Origin: Microbulbifer sp. TB1203
GTDB taxonomy: Bacteria; Pseudomonadota; Gammaproteobacteria; Pseudomonadales; Cellvibrionaceae
Assembly: GCF_030997045.1 (NCBI RefSeq)
Contig: NZ_CP116899.1
Span: 1,988,501 to 2,052,500, forward strand
Direction: 5' to 3'
Length of the DNA stretch: 64,000 nucleotides
The position numbers and the translations under genes were made by a program. The notes beneath the pieces are model-generated. The model was not told the origin of the DNA, did no database searches, and saw only the letters and a list, made by a program, of their open reading frames with translations. Every line of letters begins with the position of its first letter. Position 1 is the first letter of the stretch. This document shows positions 8,885-17,982 of this stretch, piece after piece.

Positions 8885-9940
8885 TTACTTTGCAGAAAAT
8901 CTATAAATGGTCGTTTGCCTGTATTCTTCTCCCGCCTCCAGCATTACGGAAGGAAATTCGCTATGGTTGGGCGCATCCGGAAACCCGTGGGTTTCCAGGC
9001 AGAGCCCGCTGCGGTGCGCCATGGGTGAGCCGTCCTCGCGGTTGCGGGTGCCGTCGAGGAAGTTACCGCTGTAGAACTGCACTCCCGGCTCGCTGGAAAT
9101 CACCTCCAGGCGCCGTCCGGAAAGCGGGTCCCACAGGGATGCGATGGACTTCAGCGCTTTGTCACCTGTCCGCTCCACCACCCAATAGTTGTCGTAGCCA
9201 CCGGGCTGCCGGTCGATGTCCCGGCCGATCGGTTTGGGCCGACGGAAATCCAGCGCCGTGCTGTCCACGTTCAGCAGTTGGCCGGTGGGAACCAGCCCGC
9301 TGTCCAGTTCCAGGTATTGCGCCGCGTTTATCTGCAACTCGTGATCGAGAATGCTGCCCCCCGCCGCCAGGTTCCAGTAGGCGTGGTTGGTAAGACTTAT
9401 CGGTGTACGGCAGTCACTGCGGGCCCGGTATTCGAGAGTCAGTTCGTCCTCTTCACTCAACCGGTAGGTCAGCTCGGCTTCCACCCGGCCCGGGTAGCCG
9501 CCGTCGCCGTCCGCACTCTCGCAGCGGAAGGTCACCGCGGCACCGGGCCCCGGGCTGGCAGACCAGCGCCGGGTGCCCAGGCCTTGGGGGCCGCCGTGCA
9601 GATGGTTTTCGCCATCGTTGACCGGCAGCTGCACCTCCCCCTCGCCGAGGGGGAAGCGCGCCCTGCCGATCCGGTTGGCCACCCGGCCCACGGTGACACC
9701 GAGAAACCAGCTGTTGTCCAACCAATGGCTCGGGTCGCCGTAAGTCAGCAGGATATTGCCGCGGCGGCCATTGCGATCCGCGGTGTGTACCGATAGCAGG
9801 CTCGCGCCCAGGTCAGCAAGCTGCACCTGGGTGCCGCGCCGGTTGCCCAGGGTAAAAACCTGTAGCGGCTCCTCCAGCCCTTCCAGCGCAAGCTGCGACC
9901 GGGCAACGGTGGAATCCAGGGAAGTCTCAACCGATGCCAT
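8885..9940 (-). CDS. galM: Aldose 1-epimerase (mutarotase)
   Basis: A 351-residue galactose-mutarotase-family enzyme that would interconvert alpha and beta anomers of imported sugar ahead of the dehydrogenase. The family signatures are present: NRIGRARFPLGEGEVQLPVN, NHLHGG (substrate His), LTNHAYWNL (catalytic His) and a late LETHGFPDAPNHS whose Glu is the catalytic base. GalM enzymes usually have about 340-350 residues, so the length fits. The start overlaps the 3' end of the semialdehyde dehydrogenase gene by 14 bp, placing it in the same operon. Confidence 0.88.
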   Translation of the reverse strand: MASVETSLDSTVARSQLALEGLEEPLQVFTLGNRRGTQVQLADLGASLLSVHTADRNGRRGNILLTYGDPSHWLDNSWFLGVTVGRVANRIGRARFPLGEGEVQLPVNDGENHLHGGPQGLGTRRWSASPGPGAAVTFRCESADGDGGYPGRVEAELTYRLSEEDELTLEYRARSDCRTPISLTNHAYWNLAAGGSILDHELQINAAQYLELDSGLVPTGQLLNVDSTALDFRRPKPIGRDIDRQPGGYDNYWVVERTGDKALKSIASLWDPLSGRRLEVISSEPGVQFYSGNFLDGTRNREDGSPMAHRSGLCLETHGFPDAPNHSEFPSVMLEAGEEYRQTTIYRFSAK

Positions 9941-11522
9941 CGCTGGTTTTCCTGCCGTTGACCAGCCGGGAAATTCCCAGGGGATTGCTGTTTTTCAGCG
10001 CATCCGGGAGCAGGTTTTCCGGGTAGTTCTGGAAACAGATCGGGCGTACGAAGCGCGCTATGGCCATGGTGCCCACCGAGGTGAAACGGCTGTCTGTCGC
10101 CGCCGGGAAGGGGCCGCCGTGCATCATCGCATGGCACACTTCCACGCCGGTGGGGAAACCGTTGACCACTATTCTTCCCACCCGCTGGCGCAGCTGTTGC
10201 ACCAGGTCACCGTAGCTGTCGAGTTCGCCCTCGGCGCACTGGAGAGTGCCGGTGAGCTGGCCCTTCAGGGACCCTACAACCGCCAGCAGCTCCTCGCGAT
10301 CGCGGCACTTCACAACCAGGGATACCGGTCCGAAAACCTCTTCCTGCAGTGCGGGGTTGGCGAGGAATTCCGCTCCGCTGACGGTGAACAGGCCGGCCTG
10401 GCAGGTGAAGCCGCCGTCTTCGCCGGCACTTTCACCCGCCGCCAGTTGCTCCACACCCGCCTGGTCGCGCAGATGGCCCACGCCGCTGCGGTAGCCGCTG
10501 AGGGTATTCTTGTTCAGCATTACCCCGGCGCCGACCTTTGACAGGGCTTCCCCCGCCGCCGCGGTAAAGCGGTCCAGGCCTTCCCCTTCGACTGACAGTA
10601 CCAGCCCCGGATTGACGCAGAACTGGCCGGTGCCCATATTCAGCGAAGTGATAAAACCTTCGGCGATGGTCTCCGCAGAATTCTCCAGCGCCTGCGGCAG
10701 CAGCACCACCGGGTTTACGCTGCCCATTTCCGCGAACACCGGAATCGGCTCCGGCCGTTCATTGGCCAGTTTAAAGAGCGCGGTGCCGCCGGTGAAGGAT
10801 CCGGTAAAGCCCACCGCCTTGATGCCCGGCGCCTTCACCAGCTCGGCGCCCACGCGGCTGCCTGCACCCAGGATCAGCGAGAAGACGCCGCCCGGCAGGC
10901 CGGATTTCTCCACCGCCCGGCCGACTGCCCGGGCCACCAGTTCGCTGGTCCCCGGGTGGGAATTGTGTCCCTTCACAACCACCGGGCATCCGGCGGCAAA
11001 GGCCGAGGCGGTGTCGCCGCCGGCCACGGAAAACGCCAGCGGGAAGTTGCTCGCGCCGAATACCGCCACCGGGCCCAACGCCTGGTTGAAACTGCGCAGA
11101 TCCGGGCGCGGCAGCGGCTGGCGGTCAGGCAATGCGGTATCGATACGCGCGTCGAGATATTCACCGGAGACGATCCACTCGGCGAAGAGCTTCAGCTGGC
11201 CACAGGTTCTGCCCCGCTCGCCCTCTGCCCGCGCACGCGGGTAGCCGGTTTCGGCGGTGACCCGGTCCAGCAGTTCGTCGCCCAGGGCCATAATTTCTTC
11301 GGCGCAACGGTTGAGAAACTCCGCCCGTACCGAGGGCGCAGTATTGGCAAACTCCGCGGCGCAGGCACTGGCTGCGGCTACGGCCTCGGCCACCTGCTGT
11401 TCATCGGCGCCGATGAATTCCGGCTCCAGATTCTCCCCGGTGGCGGGGTTCACGGCACGGAAGCCGTCCGCGTTGCCGGCTTTCCACTCGCCGGCGATCA
11501 GTTGTTTACCAGTAATCGACAT
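9927..11522 (-). CDS. 2-oxoglutarate semialdehyde (2,5-dioxovalerate) dehydrogenase
   Basis: Last enzyme of the oxidative arabinose pathway: oxidises 2-oxoglutarate semialdehyde to 2-oxoglutarate with NAD(P)+. From the ATG at 11522, which has AGAGGAG 8 nt upstream, the protein has 531 residues; a longer frame begins at 11582 but has no such site. Aldehyde-dehydrogenase landmarks are in order: N159 in FGASNFPLA, GFTGSFTGG at about 238-246 (nucleotide binding), E265 in FAEMGSVNP and catalytic C302 in MGTGQFCVNPG. This longer ALDH subtype is characteristic of ketoglutarate-semialdehyde dehydrogenases in pentose and uronate pathways. Confidence 0.87.
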   Translation of the reverse strand: MSITGKQLIAGEWKAGNADGFRAVNPATGENLEPEFIGADEQQVAEAVAAASACAAEFANTAPSVRAEFLNRCAEEIMALGDELLDRVTAETGYPRARAEGERGRTCGQLKLFAEWIVSGEYLDARIDTALPDRQPLPRPDLRSFNQALGPVAVFGASNFPLAFSVAGGDTASAFAAGCPVVVKGHNSHPGTSELVARAVGRAVEKSGLPGGVFSLILGAGSRVGAELVKAPGIKAVGFTGSFTGGTALFKLANERPEPIPVFAEMGSVNPVVLLPQALENSAETIAEGFITSLNMGTGQFCVNPGLVLSVEGEGLDRFTAAAGEALSKVGAGVMLNKNTLSGYRSGVGHLRDQAGVEQLAAGESAGEDGGFTCQAGLFTVSGAEFLANPALQEEVFGPVSLVVKCRDREELLAVVGSLKGQLTGTLQCAEGELDSYGDLVQQLRQRVGRIVVNGFPTGVEVCHAMMHGGPFPAATDSRFTSVGTMAIARFVRPICFQNYPENLLPDALKNSNPLGISRLVNGRKTSDGIG

Positions 11523-11539
11523 TTTTGATTCTCCTCTGC

Positions 11540-12313
11540 TTAGATCCAGCCGCCGTCGACTATAAAGTTTTGTGCAGTACACATACAGCTGTCGTCGGAA
11601 GCCAGGAACAGCACCATTGCACTGATGTTCTCAGGTATCAAGCGTTCCTTGAGACTCTGGTTGCGGTCGATCTCCACCGCCGTGTTCTCGTCCACCCGCT
11701 CGCGCAATTGCTTTTCCGTCATCACCCAACCGGGCACCAGGGTGTTGACGCGGATTTTGTCCGGCCCCATGTCCCGGGCCAGGCCGCGGGTCAGGCCCTC
11801 GATCGCGGCTTTGGAGCTGGTGTAGCCGGGCATGCCGCCCTGCCCCGCGTGCCAGCTCATGGAACCGAAATTGACGATGGAGCCACCGCCGAGCTGCTTC
11901 ATCTGCGGGTAGACTGCCTGTGCGGCAAAAAACTGGTGGCGCAGGTTGACCGCCGTGCATTGGTCCCACTGTTCCGGCGTCACTTGGCGGAAGTCGTGGC
12001 GGTTGTCGTTGGCGGCGTTGTTGATCAGGACGGAAATAGGGCCGAGTTCACCGGCCGCGCGCTCGATGGTGTTCTGCAGCTTTTCGATATCGAGCAGGTC
12101 GCAGGGATAGAAATGCACGCTGCCCGCTGCGCCCGGCTCCTGGCGCAGCCGCTCCACCAGCGCCAGAGACGTATCCTCCTGGATGTCCACGAATGCCACT
12201 TTGGAGCCCTGGCGAAAGAACGATTCCACCAGGCTGGCGCCGATACCGGAACCGCCGCCGGAGATAAATACGGTTTTGCCTTTCAGGCTGGGATATTGGT
12301 TGGTTAGCGTCAT
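11540..12313 (-). CDS. Short-chain dehydrogenase, likely L-arabinose 1-dehydrogenase
   Basis: A 257-residue classical SDR. The cofactor motif GGGSGIG is at 19-25, NNAA at 98-101, and the catalytic set is S151, Y164 and K168 (YTSSK). D43 at the end of beta-2 (FVDIQ) suggests NAD+ preference. In this operon the only unfilled step is sugar oxidation to the lactone, so it is most likely the L-arabinose 1-dehydrogenase. That step is filled by Gfo/Idh/MocA enzymes in some bacteria and by SDRs in others, so the assignment is by context. It lies 17 bp upstream of the semialdehyde dehydrogenase. Confidence 0.75.
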   Translation of the reverse strand: MTLTNQYPSLKGKTVFISGGGSGIGASLVESFFRQGSKVAFVDIQEDTSLALVERLRQEPGAAGSVHFYPCDLLDIEKLQNTIERAAGELGPISVLINNAANDNRHDFRQVTPEQWDQCTAVNLRHQFFAAQAVYPQMKQLGGGSIVNFGSMSWHAGQGGMPGYTSSKAAIEGLTRGLARDMGPDKIRVNTLVPGWVMTEKQLRERVDENTAVEIDRNQSLKERLIPENISAMVLFLASDDSCMCTAQNFIVDGGWI

Positions 12314-12362
12314 TGTTCGTTCGCTTTTGTCATCTGTGTCTGTCGGTCATGGCACTCACACC

Positions 12363-12427
12363 GTAGGAGCCCGCTTACTGACGAACAAGAGCCGGCTTTG
12401 CAGCCTTCTCTGTAAGTCGGCTCCTAC
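12363..12427. repeat. Divergent REP-like inverted repeat
   Basis: GTAGGAGC and GCTCCTAC ends enclose about 50 bp with a further imperfect arm (CCGCTTAC/GTAAGTCGG). It has the same GTAGGAG ends as family A but a different inner stem. It fills most of the gap between the dehydratase and SDR genes. Confidence 0.6.
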
Positions 12428-12445
12428 AGGGTGGATCGGGCCGGC

Positions 12446-14185
12446 TCAGTGGGAGTGAGACGGCACCTCGGCGCCGCGGCAACCTACGAGGAAATCGAAA
12501 TCACAGCCCTCGTCTGCCTGCAGCACACGCTCCCGATAGATCTCCAGGTAGCCGCCGGTGGAGGCGATGACCTGCTGGGATTTCAGAGTCTCCAGGCGTT
12601 CAGCCAGTTCCTCGTCGGAGACCTCCAGGTGCAGGCGACCGCTCTCCGCATCCAGGTGGATCATATCGCCATCGCGCACCGCCGCCAGGGGGCCCAGTTC
12701 CATCGCTTCCGGGGCCACATGCAGAACTACGGTGCCGAAAGCAGTCCCGCTCATGCGCGCATCGGATATGCGAACCATATCTTTGATACCGCGCTTCAGC
12801 AATTTCGGCGGCAGGCCCATATTGCCCACCTCGGCCATGCCCGGATAGCCTTTTGGACCACAGTTTTTCAGCACCATCACACAGTTCTCGTCGATATCCA
12901 GGTCCGGGTCGACGATACGCTGCTTGTAGTGGTCGAAGTTCTCGAATACCACGGCGCGGCCGCGGTGATTCATCAGCTTAGGGGTCGCGGCGGAAGGCTT
13001 GAGCACCGCACCGCGGGGGGCCAGATTGCCCTTGAGAATACAGATACCGCCATTTTCCACCAGCGGATTGTCCAGCGGGCGAATTACATCCTCGTTGTAG
13101 CAGGGAGCATCGACAACATTCTCCCAGATGGTCTTACCGTTTACGGTAAGCGAGTCCCGGTTCAGGTTGCCGGATTCCCCCAGGCGCCTCAGCACCGCGG
13201 GTAGGCCGCCGGCGTAGTAGAAATCCTCCATCAGATACTTCCCTGACGGCTGCAGGTTGACCAGGGTGGGCACGCCGCGCCCTTCTTTCCAGTCCTCCAG
13301 CTCCAGGTCGACGCCGATACGGCCGGCAATGGCTTTCAGGTGAATCACCGCATTGGTGGAACCGCCGATCGCCGCATTGGTGCGGATGGCGTTGTGGAAG
13401 GCCTCCTTGGTGAGCACCTTCGACAAGGTGAGGTCCTCGTGCACCATATCCACGATGCGCATGCCGGAAAGGTGCGCCAGGGTATAGCGGCGCGAGTCCA
13501 CCGCCGGAATGGCGGCGTTGTGCGGCAGGCTGGTACCCAGGGATTCGGCCATACAGGCCATGGTGGAAGCGGTGCCCATGGTATTGCAGGTACCGGCCGA
13601 GCGGGACATGCTGCCCTCGGCACTGAGGAATTCGTGCAGGGAGATATTGCCGGCCTTGTACTCCTCGTGCATCTGCCACACCAGGGTGCCGGAACCCACA
13701 TCCTTACCCTTGTGTTTGCCGTTCAGCATGGGCCCACCGGTGACCACGATCGTGGGCAGGTTGCAGCTGGCGGCGCCCATCAGCAGCGCCGGGGTGGTCT
13801 TGTCGCAACCCACCAGCAGCACTACGCCATCGATGGGGTTGCCACGAATGGCCTCTTCGGTATCCATCGCCGCCAGATTGCGGGTCAGCATGGCGCTGGG
13901 CCGCAGGTTGGATTCGCCGTTGGAAAATACCGGGAACTCCACCGGTACACCGCCGGCCTCATAGATGCCGCGCTTTACATGCTCGGCGACCTTGCGGAAG
14001 TGCGCGTTGCACGGGGTCAGCTCAGACCACGTATTGCAGATGCCGATTACCGGCCTACCCTCGAAATGGTGGTCCGGAATGCCCTGGTTCTTCATCCAGC
14101 TGCGGTACATGAACCCGTTTTTGTCCCGCGTTCCGAACCAACTGGCCGACCGCAACACTGTCTTTTTCTTATCATCACTGGCCAT
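12446..14185 (-). CDS. araC: L-arabonate dehydratase (IlvD/EDD family)
   Basis: Converts L-arabonate to L-2-keto-3-deoxyarabonate, a [2Fe-2S]-dependent dehydration. The protein has 579 residues. Predicted cluster ligands are C59 (ELTPCNAH), C127 (GCDKTTPA) and C200 (AGTCNTMG), with K129 as the lysine at the Mg2+ site and an SGT motif at 479-481. These positions agree with what I recall of structurally characterised pentonate dehydratases, and distinguish it from dihydroxy-acid dehydratase by context. It is the first gene of the minus-strand catabolic operon, with a TGAGG site before the ATG and the likely GntR-controlled promoter upstream. Symbol follows the arabonate-dehydratase usage, not the E. 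coli regulator. Confidence 0.88.
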   Translation of the reverse strand: MASDDKKKTVLRSASWFGTRDKNGFMYRSWMKNQGIPDHHFEGRPVIGICNTWSELTPCNAHFRKVAEHVKRGIYEAGGVPVEFPVFSNGESNLRPSAMLTRNLAAMDTEEAIRGNPIDGVVLLVGCDKTTPALLMGAASCNLPTIVVTGGPMLNGKHKGKDVGSGTLVWQMHEEYKAGNISLHEFLSAEGSMSRSAGTCNTMGTASTMACMAESLGTSLPHNAAIPAVDSRRYTLAHLSGMRIVDMVHEDLTLSKVLTKEAFHNAIRTNAAIGGSTNAVIHLKAIAGRIGVDLELEDWKEGRGVPTLVNLQPSGKYLMEDFYYAGGLPAVLRRLGESGNLNRDSLTVNGKTIWENVVDAPCYNEDVIRPLDNPLVENGGICILKGNLAPRGAVLKPSAATPKLMNHRGRAVVFENFDHYKQRIVDPDLDIDENCVMVLKNCGPKGYPGMAEVGNMGLPPKLLKRGIKDMVRISDARMSGTAFGTVVLHVAPEAMELGPLAAVRDGDMIHLDAESGRLHLEVSDEELAERLETLKSQQVIASTGGYLEIYRERVLQADEGCDFDFLVGCRGAEVPSHSH

Positions 14186-14374
14186 AACTTAGCCTCAACT
14201 CGCTCTTAATGATATTATTGTATGACTTAATATTTTGCGAAACAAGTATTCACCGTGACCATCCCGGGCGAGCGGGGCTGGGATCGGGTTAATTGAAATA
14301 TATCATATAGTATGATATAAGAATTCGCTAGTGCGAGACCATCAAAAAACAGCAAGAGGCAGGAAGGGAGAGAG
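14186..14374. promoter_or_regulatory. Divergent control region with candidate GntR operators
   Basis: The AT-rich gap between the two divergent arabinose operons contains an inverted repeat at 14299-14319 with 9-bp arms TATATCATA and TATGATATA around a 3-nt spacer. A second AT-rich motif, ATATTATTGTA, is at 14212-14222, and the same 11-mer occurs inverted in the promoter of the symporter gene (16424-16434). These are candidate binding sites for the GntR/FCD protein encoded at 15504-16247. Regulation is inferred. Confidence 0.6.
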
Positions 14375-15370
14375 ATGAGACTGATCCAGTTTTTGACTGA
14401 AGACGGCCGGCGGGCAGTGGGTGTCGTCGAGAGCGCCGACACTATCTACCAGTTGAACGGGGCCGACAGCATCTACCAGTTGGCACAGCAGACCCTGGAG
14501 GCAGGGACAACTTTGGAGAACCGTGCACGCGAGCAACTCTCCGACACCCGCCTCGACTACCAGCGCATTATCGAAGAGGGCCGCCTGCTGGCACCCATTG
14601 ACCATCAGGACCCCGCCCACCTGCTGGTGGCCGGCACCGGGCTGACCCACCTGGGCAGTGCCGACACCCGCGCCGCCATGCATGCGCAAAACCAGAAAGG
14701 TACCGAGGAATCCCTCACCGATACCATGAAAATGTTCCGCATGGGTGTCGAGGGCGGCAAACCCGCAGCGGGGGAAATCGGCGTACAGCCGGAGTGGTTC
14801 TACAAGGGCGACGGCAGCATTATCGCCGCTCCGGAAGCGGACCTGGTGAGCCCGTCCTTCGCCCTGGACGCGGGAGAGGAACCGGAAATCGCCGGAATTT
14901 ACCTCAACGACAGCGAGGGGGTACCGCACCGCATCGGCTTCGCCCTGGGCAACGAACTCTCCGACCATGTCACTGAGCGGCAGAATTACCTCTATCTGGC
15001 CCACTCCAAGCTGCGCCCTTGCGCCATTGGCCCCGAACTGCTGCTTGGCGAGTTGCCCGGGAATATAGAAGGTGTCTCGCGGATTGTGCGCGATGGCGAA
15101 GTCCTCTGGGAGAAAGCCTTCCTGAGCGGTGAGGACAACATGTCGCACACCATCGCCAACCTGGAGACGCACCACTTCAAGTACGCCGGCTTCTGCCGCC
15201 CGGGCCAAGTGCACGTGCACTTTTTCGGCACCGCCACCCTGAGTTTCGGCGATGGTATCCAGCCCCGCTCAGGCGACCGCTTCGAAATTGAAGCCGAGGT
15301 TTTTGGCCGACCGCTGCGCAACCAGTTGGTGGTGGACGAGAGAAAAATTCCCGAGGTGAAACCGTTGTAG
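14375..15370 (+). CDS. araD1: FAH-family L-2-keto-3-deoxyarabonate dehydratase (AraD1/GguC type)
   Basis: A 331-residue fumarylacetoacetate-hydrolase-family protein matching the AraD1/GguC group found in oxidative arabinose loci. It would dehydrate L-2-keto-3-deoxyarabonate to 2-oxoglutarate semialdehyde, the one step otherwise missing here. Visible family features are GTGLTHLGS near 90, EWFYKGDGS near 145, the acidic metal-site stretch EPEIAGIYLN and the late HVHFFGTATLSFGDG. A purine-rich site (GGAAGGGAGAG) precedes the ATG. It is transcribed away from the arabonate dehydratase from the shared control region. In other bacteria this step may be done by a DHDPS-family enzyme; none is seen here. 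Confidence 0.8.
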   Translation: MRLIQFLTEDGRRAVGVVESADTIYQLNGADSIYQLAQQTLEAGTTLENRAREQLSDTRLDYQRIIEEGRLLAPIDHQDPAHLLVAGTGLTHLGSADTRAAMHAQNQKGTEESLTDTMKMFRMGVEGGKPAAGEIGVQPEWFYKGDGSIIAAPEADLVSPSFALDAGEEPEIAGIYLNDSEGVPHRIGFALGNELSDHVTERQNYLYLAHSKLRPCAIGPELLLGELPGNIEGVSRIVRDGEVLWEKAFLSGEDNMSHTIANLETHHFKYAGFCRPGQVHVHFFGTATLSFGDGIQPRSGDRFEIEAEVFGRPLRNQLVVDERKIPEVKPL

Positions 15371-15378
15371 CGGGAACT

Positions 15379-15467
15379 GTAGGAGCGGCCCATGGCCGCG
15401 ATCGAGGTCACTTCGTAGTCCAGATCGATCGCGGCCATGGGCGGATGGCCGCCCCGCCGCTCCTACA
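15379..15467. repeat. Inverted pair of REP-like elements (family A)
   Basis: Two facing family A copies (TGTAGGAGCGGCCCATGGCC and its mirror with the longer GGCGGATGGCCGCCCCGCC stem) occupy the gap between the convergent araD1-type and GntR genes. A bidirectional termination or mRNA-stabilising role is possible but no T-run is present. Confidence 0.8.
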
Positions 15468-15503
15468 ATACAACGGTGGGGAAATGCGAAGGGATGGGTA
15501 AAT

Positions 15504-16247
15504 CTATACCGCAACATCCATATTCTGGCTTTCCTGCCCCAGGCTCTCAAGGGCGCCGCGCACAGACTTGGACAGCAGGGACTTCATCTCAAACCGGGCC
15601 CGCTCCGGGTCGCGGTCGCGGATACCAAGATAGACCGCTTTGTGCCCGGGCAGCGAGCCGACATACTCCGACTCCTGTGAACTGCTGATACGGAACAGGC
15701 CGGTGAGCGCGGTTTTGATGGACTCGCCGAGGGAAACCATAAATTCATTATTGGTGGCCCGCAGGATGGCCATATGGAAATCAATATCCGCAAGGATGTG
15801 ATCTTCGGTCTCGGTTTCCGCCTCCGTCATGGCATTGTAGGCCTTTTCGATCGCAGCTATCTGCTCTTCGCTCGCCCGCTGCGCCGCAATGGCGGCGGCA
15901 CTGGGCTCAATGACCTCACGCACCTCAAACAGGGCACGCAGAAATTCCGGCGAGGGCTGGGATTCAAAACACCACTTGAGCACATCGGAATCGAACATGT
16001 TCCAGGACTCTTTCGGGCGCACCCGCGTACCCAGTTTGGGACGCGACTCCAGCAGCCCCTTAGCGGTGAGCAGCTTGAACGCCTCCCGCAGTGCCGTCCG
16101 GGAGACCTTCAGTTCTTCACCAATGGTGGCCTCATTGGGAATATACTCGCCCGGAGCATAGACGCCGCTGACTATCCGTGTACCCAACTCGTAAGCCACC
16201 CAAGCGTGCACACTCCGCGGCCGCTTGTCTCTCGCTTGTATCGCCAT
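15504..16247 (-). CDS. GntR-family (FadR/FCD subgroup) transcriptional regulator
   Basis: A 247-residue regulator, probably the repressor or switch of the arabinose locus. Residues about 10-80 are the winged helix-turn-helix (YELGTRIVSGVYAPGEYIPNE, then SRTALREAFKLLTAKGLLESRPKLGTRV). Residues about 95-235 are an FCD ligand domain with metal-binding residues in DIDFHMAIL (Asp, His) and GHKAVYLGI (His). FCD proteins usually sense a carboxylated sugar intermediate, so arabonate or its keto-deoxy product is a likely effector. It lies convergent to the araD1-type gene and divergent from the symporter, with AAGGA 7 nt before its ATG. Confidence 0.85.
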   Translation of the reverse strand: MAIQARDKRPRSVHAWVAYELGTRIVSGVYAPGEYIPNEATIGEELKVSRTALREAFKLLTAKGLLESRPKLGTRVRPKESWNMFDSDVLKWCFESQPSPEFLRALFEVREVIEPSAAAIAAQRASEEQIAAIEKAYNAMTEAETETEDHILADIDFHMAILRATNNEFMVSLGESIKTALTGLFRISSSQESEYVGSLPGHKAVYLGIRDRDPERARFEMKSLLSKSVRGALESLGQESQNMDVAV

Positions 16248-16410
16248 GTTCGTTTCCTTCGACTCAATCGTCGCAATAGTACCCTATTTGAGCCCACCTT
16301 ATGACCTTTTGACGAGTTGCCGAAGGAGGCTGGTAAAAACCGGGGGTTAATGCATCCTAACAGTTTATCGCAGTCCCGTTGCGGATCGCCCTTTCACCCA
16401 CAGTATACTT

Positions 16411-16440
16411 TTGACATTAATACTACAATAATATATATAA
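16411..16440 (+). promoter_or_regulatory. Sigma-70-type promoter with operator-like spacer, upstream of symporter
   Basis: A consensus -35 TTGACA (16411-16416) is followed by a 17-nt spacer and TATATA (16434-16439). The spacer contains TACAATAATAT, the inverse of the 11-mer found in the divergent araC/araD1 control region. This places a candidate GntR operator between the -35 and -10 boxes, a repressor-type arrangement. Confidence 0.6.
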
Positions 16441-16492
16441 CTGCAAATATTATAAGAACGCGCAGTCCCCCTGCAGCGATGGGAGAATAAAT

Positions 16493-17878
16493 ATGCAGTC
16501 CAATAGGCTCTCCGTACTCGAGAAGATCGGCTTCGGCGCCGGGGATATGGCCGTGAATGTGGTCATCTCATCGATGATGCTGATCATCTCCTTCTTCTAT
16601 ACCGACATTTACGGCCTGAAGCCGGCAGATATGGCCCTGTTGTTCCTGGTGGTGCGGCTGATCGATGCCGTTACCGACCCGCTGATGGGAACCATCACCG
16701 ACCGCTACACTACCCGCTGGGGGCGCTACCGGCCCTACTTCCTGTTCCTGGCTGTGCCCTTTGGCATCTCAGTGTTCCTGACCTTCAGCACGCCGGATCT
16801 GGACTACAACGGCAAGCTGGTATGGGCCTACGCCACCTATATCCTGGTGACAATGATGTTCACCGCGGTCACCATTCCCTACATTTCCATTATCGGCGTG
16901 CTGACCGACGACCCCAAAGAGCGCCTCTCCGCCAACGGCTACCGGCTGTTCTTCGCCAAAATCGCCGCCTTCCTGGTCACCATCGTAGTGCCGATGCTCG
17001 CGGCCTCCTGGGGTGAGGACAGGCTGGCCCTGGGTTACCAGGTGTCCATGGGGCTGATGGCCTCGCTTGCCACCGCGCTGTTTATCTTCTGCTTTTTCAC
17101 CACCACCGAGCGGGTCCACTACCAGCCGGAACAGACCCCCTTGCTGGTCCAGGCCAGGACGCTGCTGCGCAATGATCAGTGGCTGATCCTCACCGGGGTT
17201 TGCCTGGTGGGCACCGTTGGCTATGTGGTGCGCGGCTCCGTCGCTGCCTATTACGCCAAGTACTACCTGGGCGGGGATGCGCAGACTCTGTCACTGTTTC
17301 TCGCAACCGGCGTGGTGGCGGCGATCCTGGCCATGGTGGCTTCCACCTGGATCACCAAGCGTTATTGCAAGGTGAAGTTGTTCAGCCGCAGTCAGCTGCT
17401 GGTTGGCGCTATCAGCCTGGCGATGTATTTTGCCGTGGGGCCCGGCGATCTGGTGCTGGCCTTCGTATTCTATTTCGTGCTCTCGTTCGTGGTCGACCTG
17501 CACGCCCCGATATTCTGGTCGGCCATCGCCGAAGCGGTGGACTACGGCGAAGTGAAAACCGGCAAACGGGTCTCCGGCCTGGCGTTCGGCGGTATCTCCT
17601 TCTTCCAGAAAGCGGGCATGGGGGTTGCGGGCGCCATGGTGGGCTCACTGCTGGCATTCTTCGACTATGTGCCCGACCAGCCGCAGAGTGATTTTTCGCT
17701 GATGGGAATTGCGCTGATGTTGACCATCATCCCCGGATTTTTTCATTTTCTGATGGGACTGCTGATGCGCAAATACGTTATTACCAACGACTACTACCAG
17801 CGCCTGAAGCGTGGAGAAATCAGCCCGGACAGCGACAGCGAAGTTTCTGCAACTGAACTGAAGCCCTCAGCGCCTTGA
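16493..17878 (+). CDS. GPH-family MFS cation:glycoside symporter
   Basis: A 461-residue inner-membrane carrier with about 12 hydrophobic segments and the glycoside-pentoside-hexuronide signatures: EKIGFGAGDMAVN at 10-22, then RLIDAVTDPLMGTITDRYTTRWGRYRP at about 60-87 and AIAEAVDYGEVKTGKRVSG in the last third. GPH carriers import oligosaccharides or glycosides with Na+ or H+. Being followed by an intracellular arabinofuranosidase, it probably brings in arabino-oligosaccharides made by the secreted arabinanase. The gene starts after the operator-bearing promoter described above. Confidence 0.87.
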   Translation: MQSNRLSVLEKIGFGAGDMAVNVVISSMMLIISFFYTDIYGLKPADMALLFLVVRLIDAVTDPLMGTITDRYTTRWGRYRPYFLFLAVPFGISVFLTFSTPDLDYNGKLVWAYATYILVTMMFTAVTIPYISIIGVLTDDPKERLSANGYRLFFAKIAAFLVTIVVPMLAASWGEDRLALGYQVSMGLMASLATALFIFCFFTTTERVHYQPEQTPLLVQARTLLRNDQWLILTGVCLVGTVGYVVRGSVAAYYAKYYLGGDAQTLSLFLATGVVAAILAMVASTWITKRYCKVKLFSRSQLLVGAISLAMYFAVGPGDLVLAFVFYFVLSFVVDLHAPIFWSAIAEAVDYGEVKTGKRVSGLAFGGISFFQKAGMGVAGAMVGSLLAFFDYVPDQPQSDFSLMGIALMLTIIPGFFHFLMGLLMRKYVITNDYYQRLKRGEISPDSDSEVSATELKPSAP

Positions 17879-17907
17879 TACGAATACGCCTGGCCATTGG
17901 CGGTTTT

Positions 17908-17935
17908 CCTGTGGGACCCGATAGGAACCCACAGG
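17908..17935 (+). other. Intercistronic hairpin between symporter and GH43 genes
   Basis: Perfect 8-bp arms CCTGTGGG/CCCACAGG with a 12-nt loop lie in the 104-bp gap. No T-run follows, so it is more likely an mRNA-processing or stability element than a terminator. Confidence 0.45.
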
Positions 17936-17982
17936 CAACCAGCCAGAAACCTGTTACACCGAAGTAATTGTTGGAGTTAATC

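Noticed and set aside
14227..14442. 71-codon minus-strand frame in the divergent arabinose control region
   Set aside because: It covers the operator palindrome and the start of the araD1-type gene, has no ribosome-binding site and no similarity.
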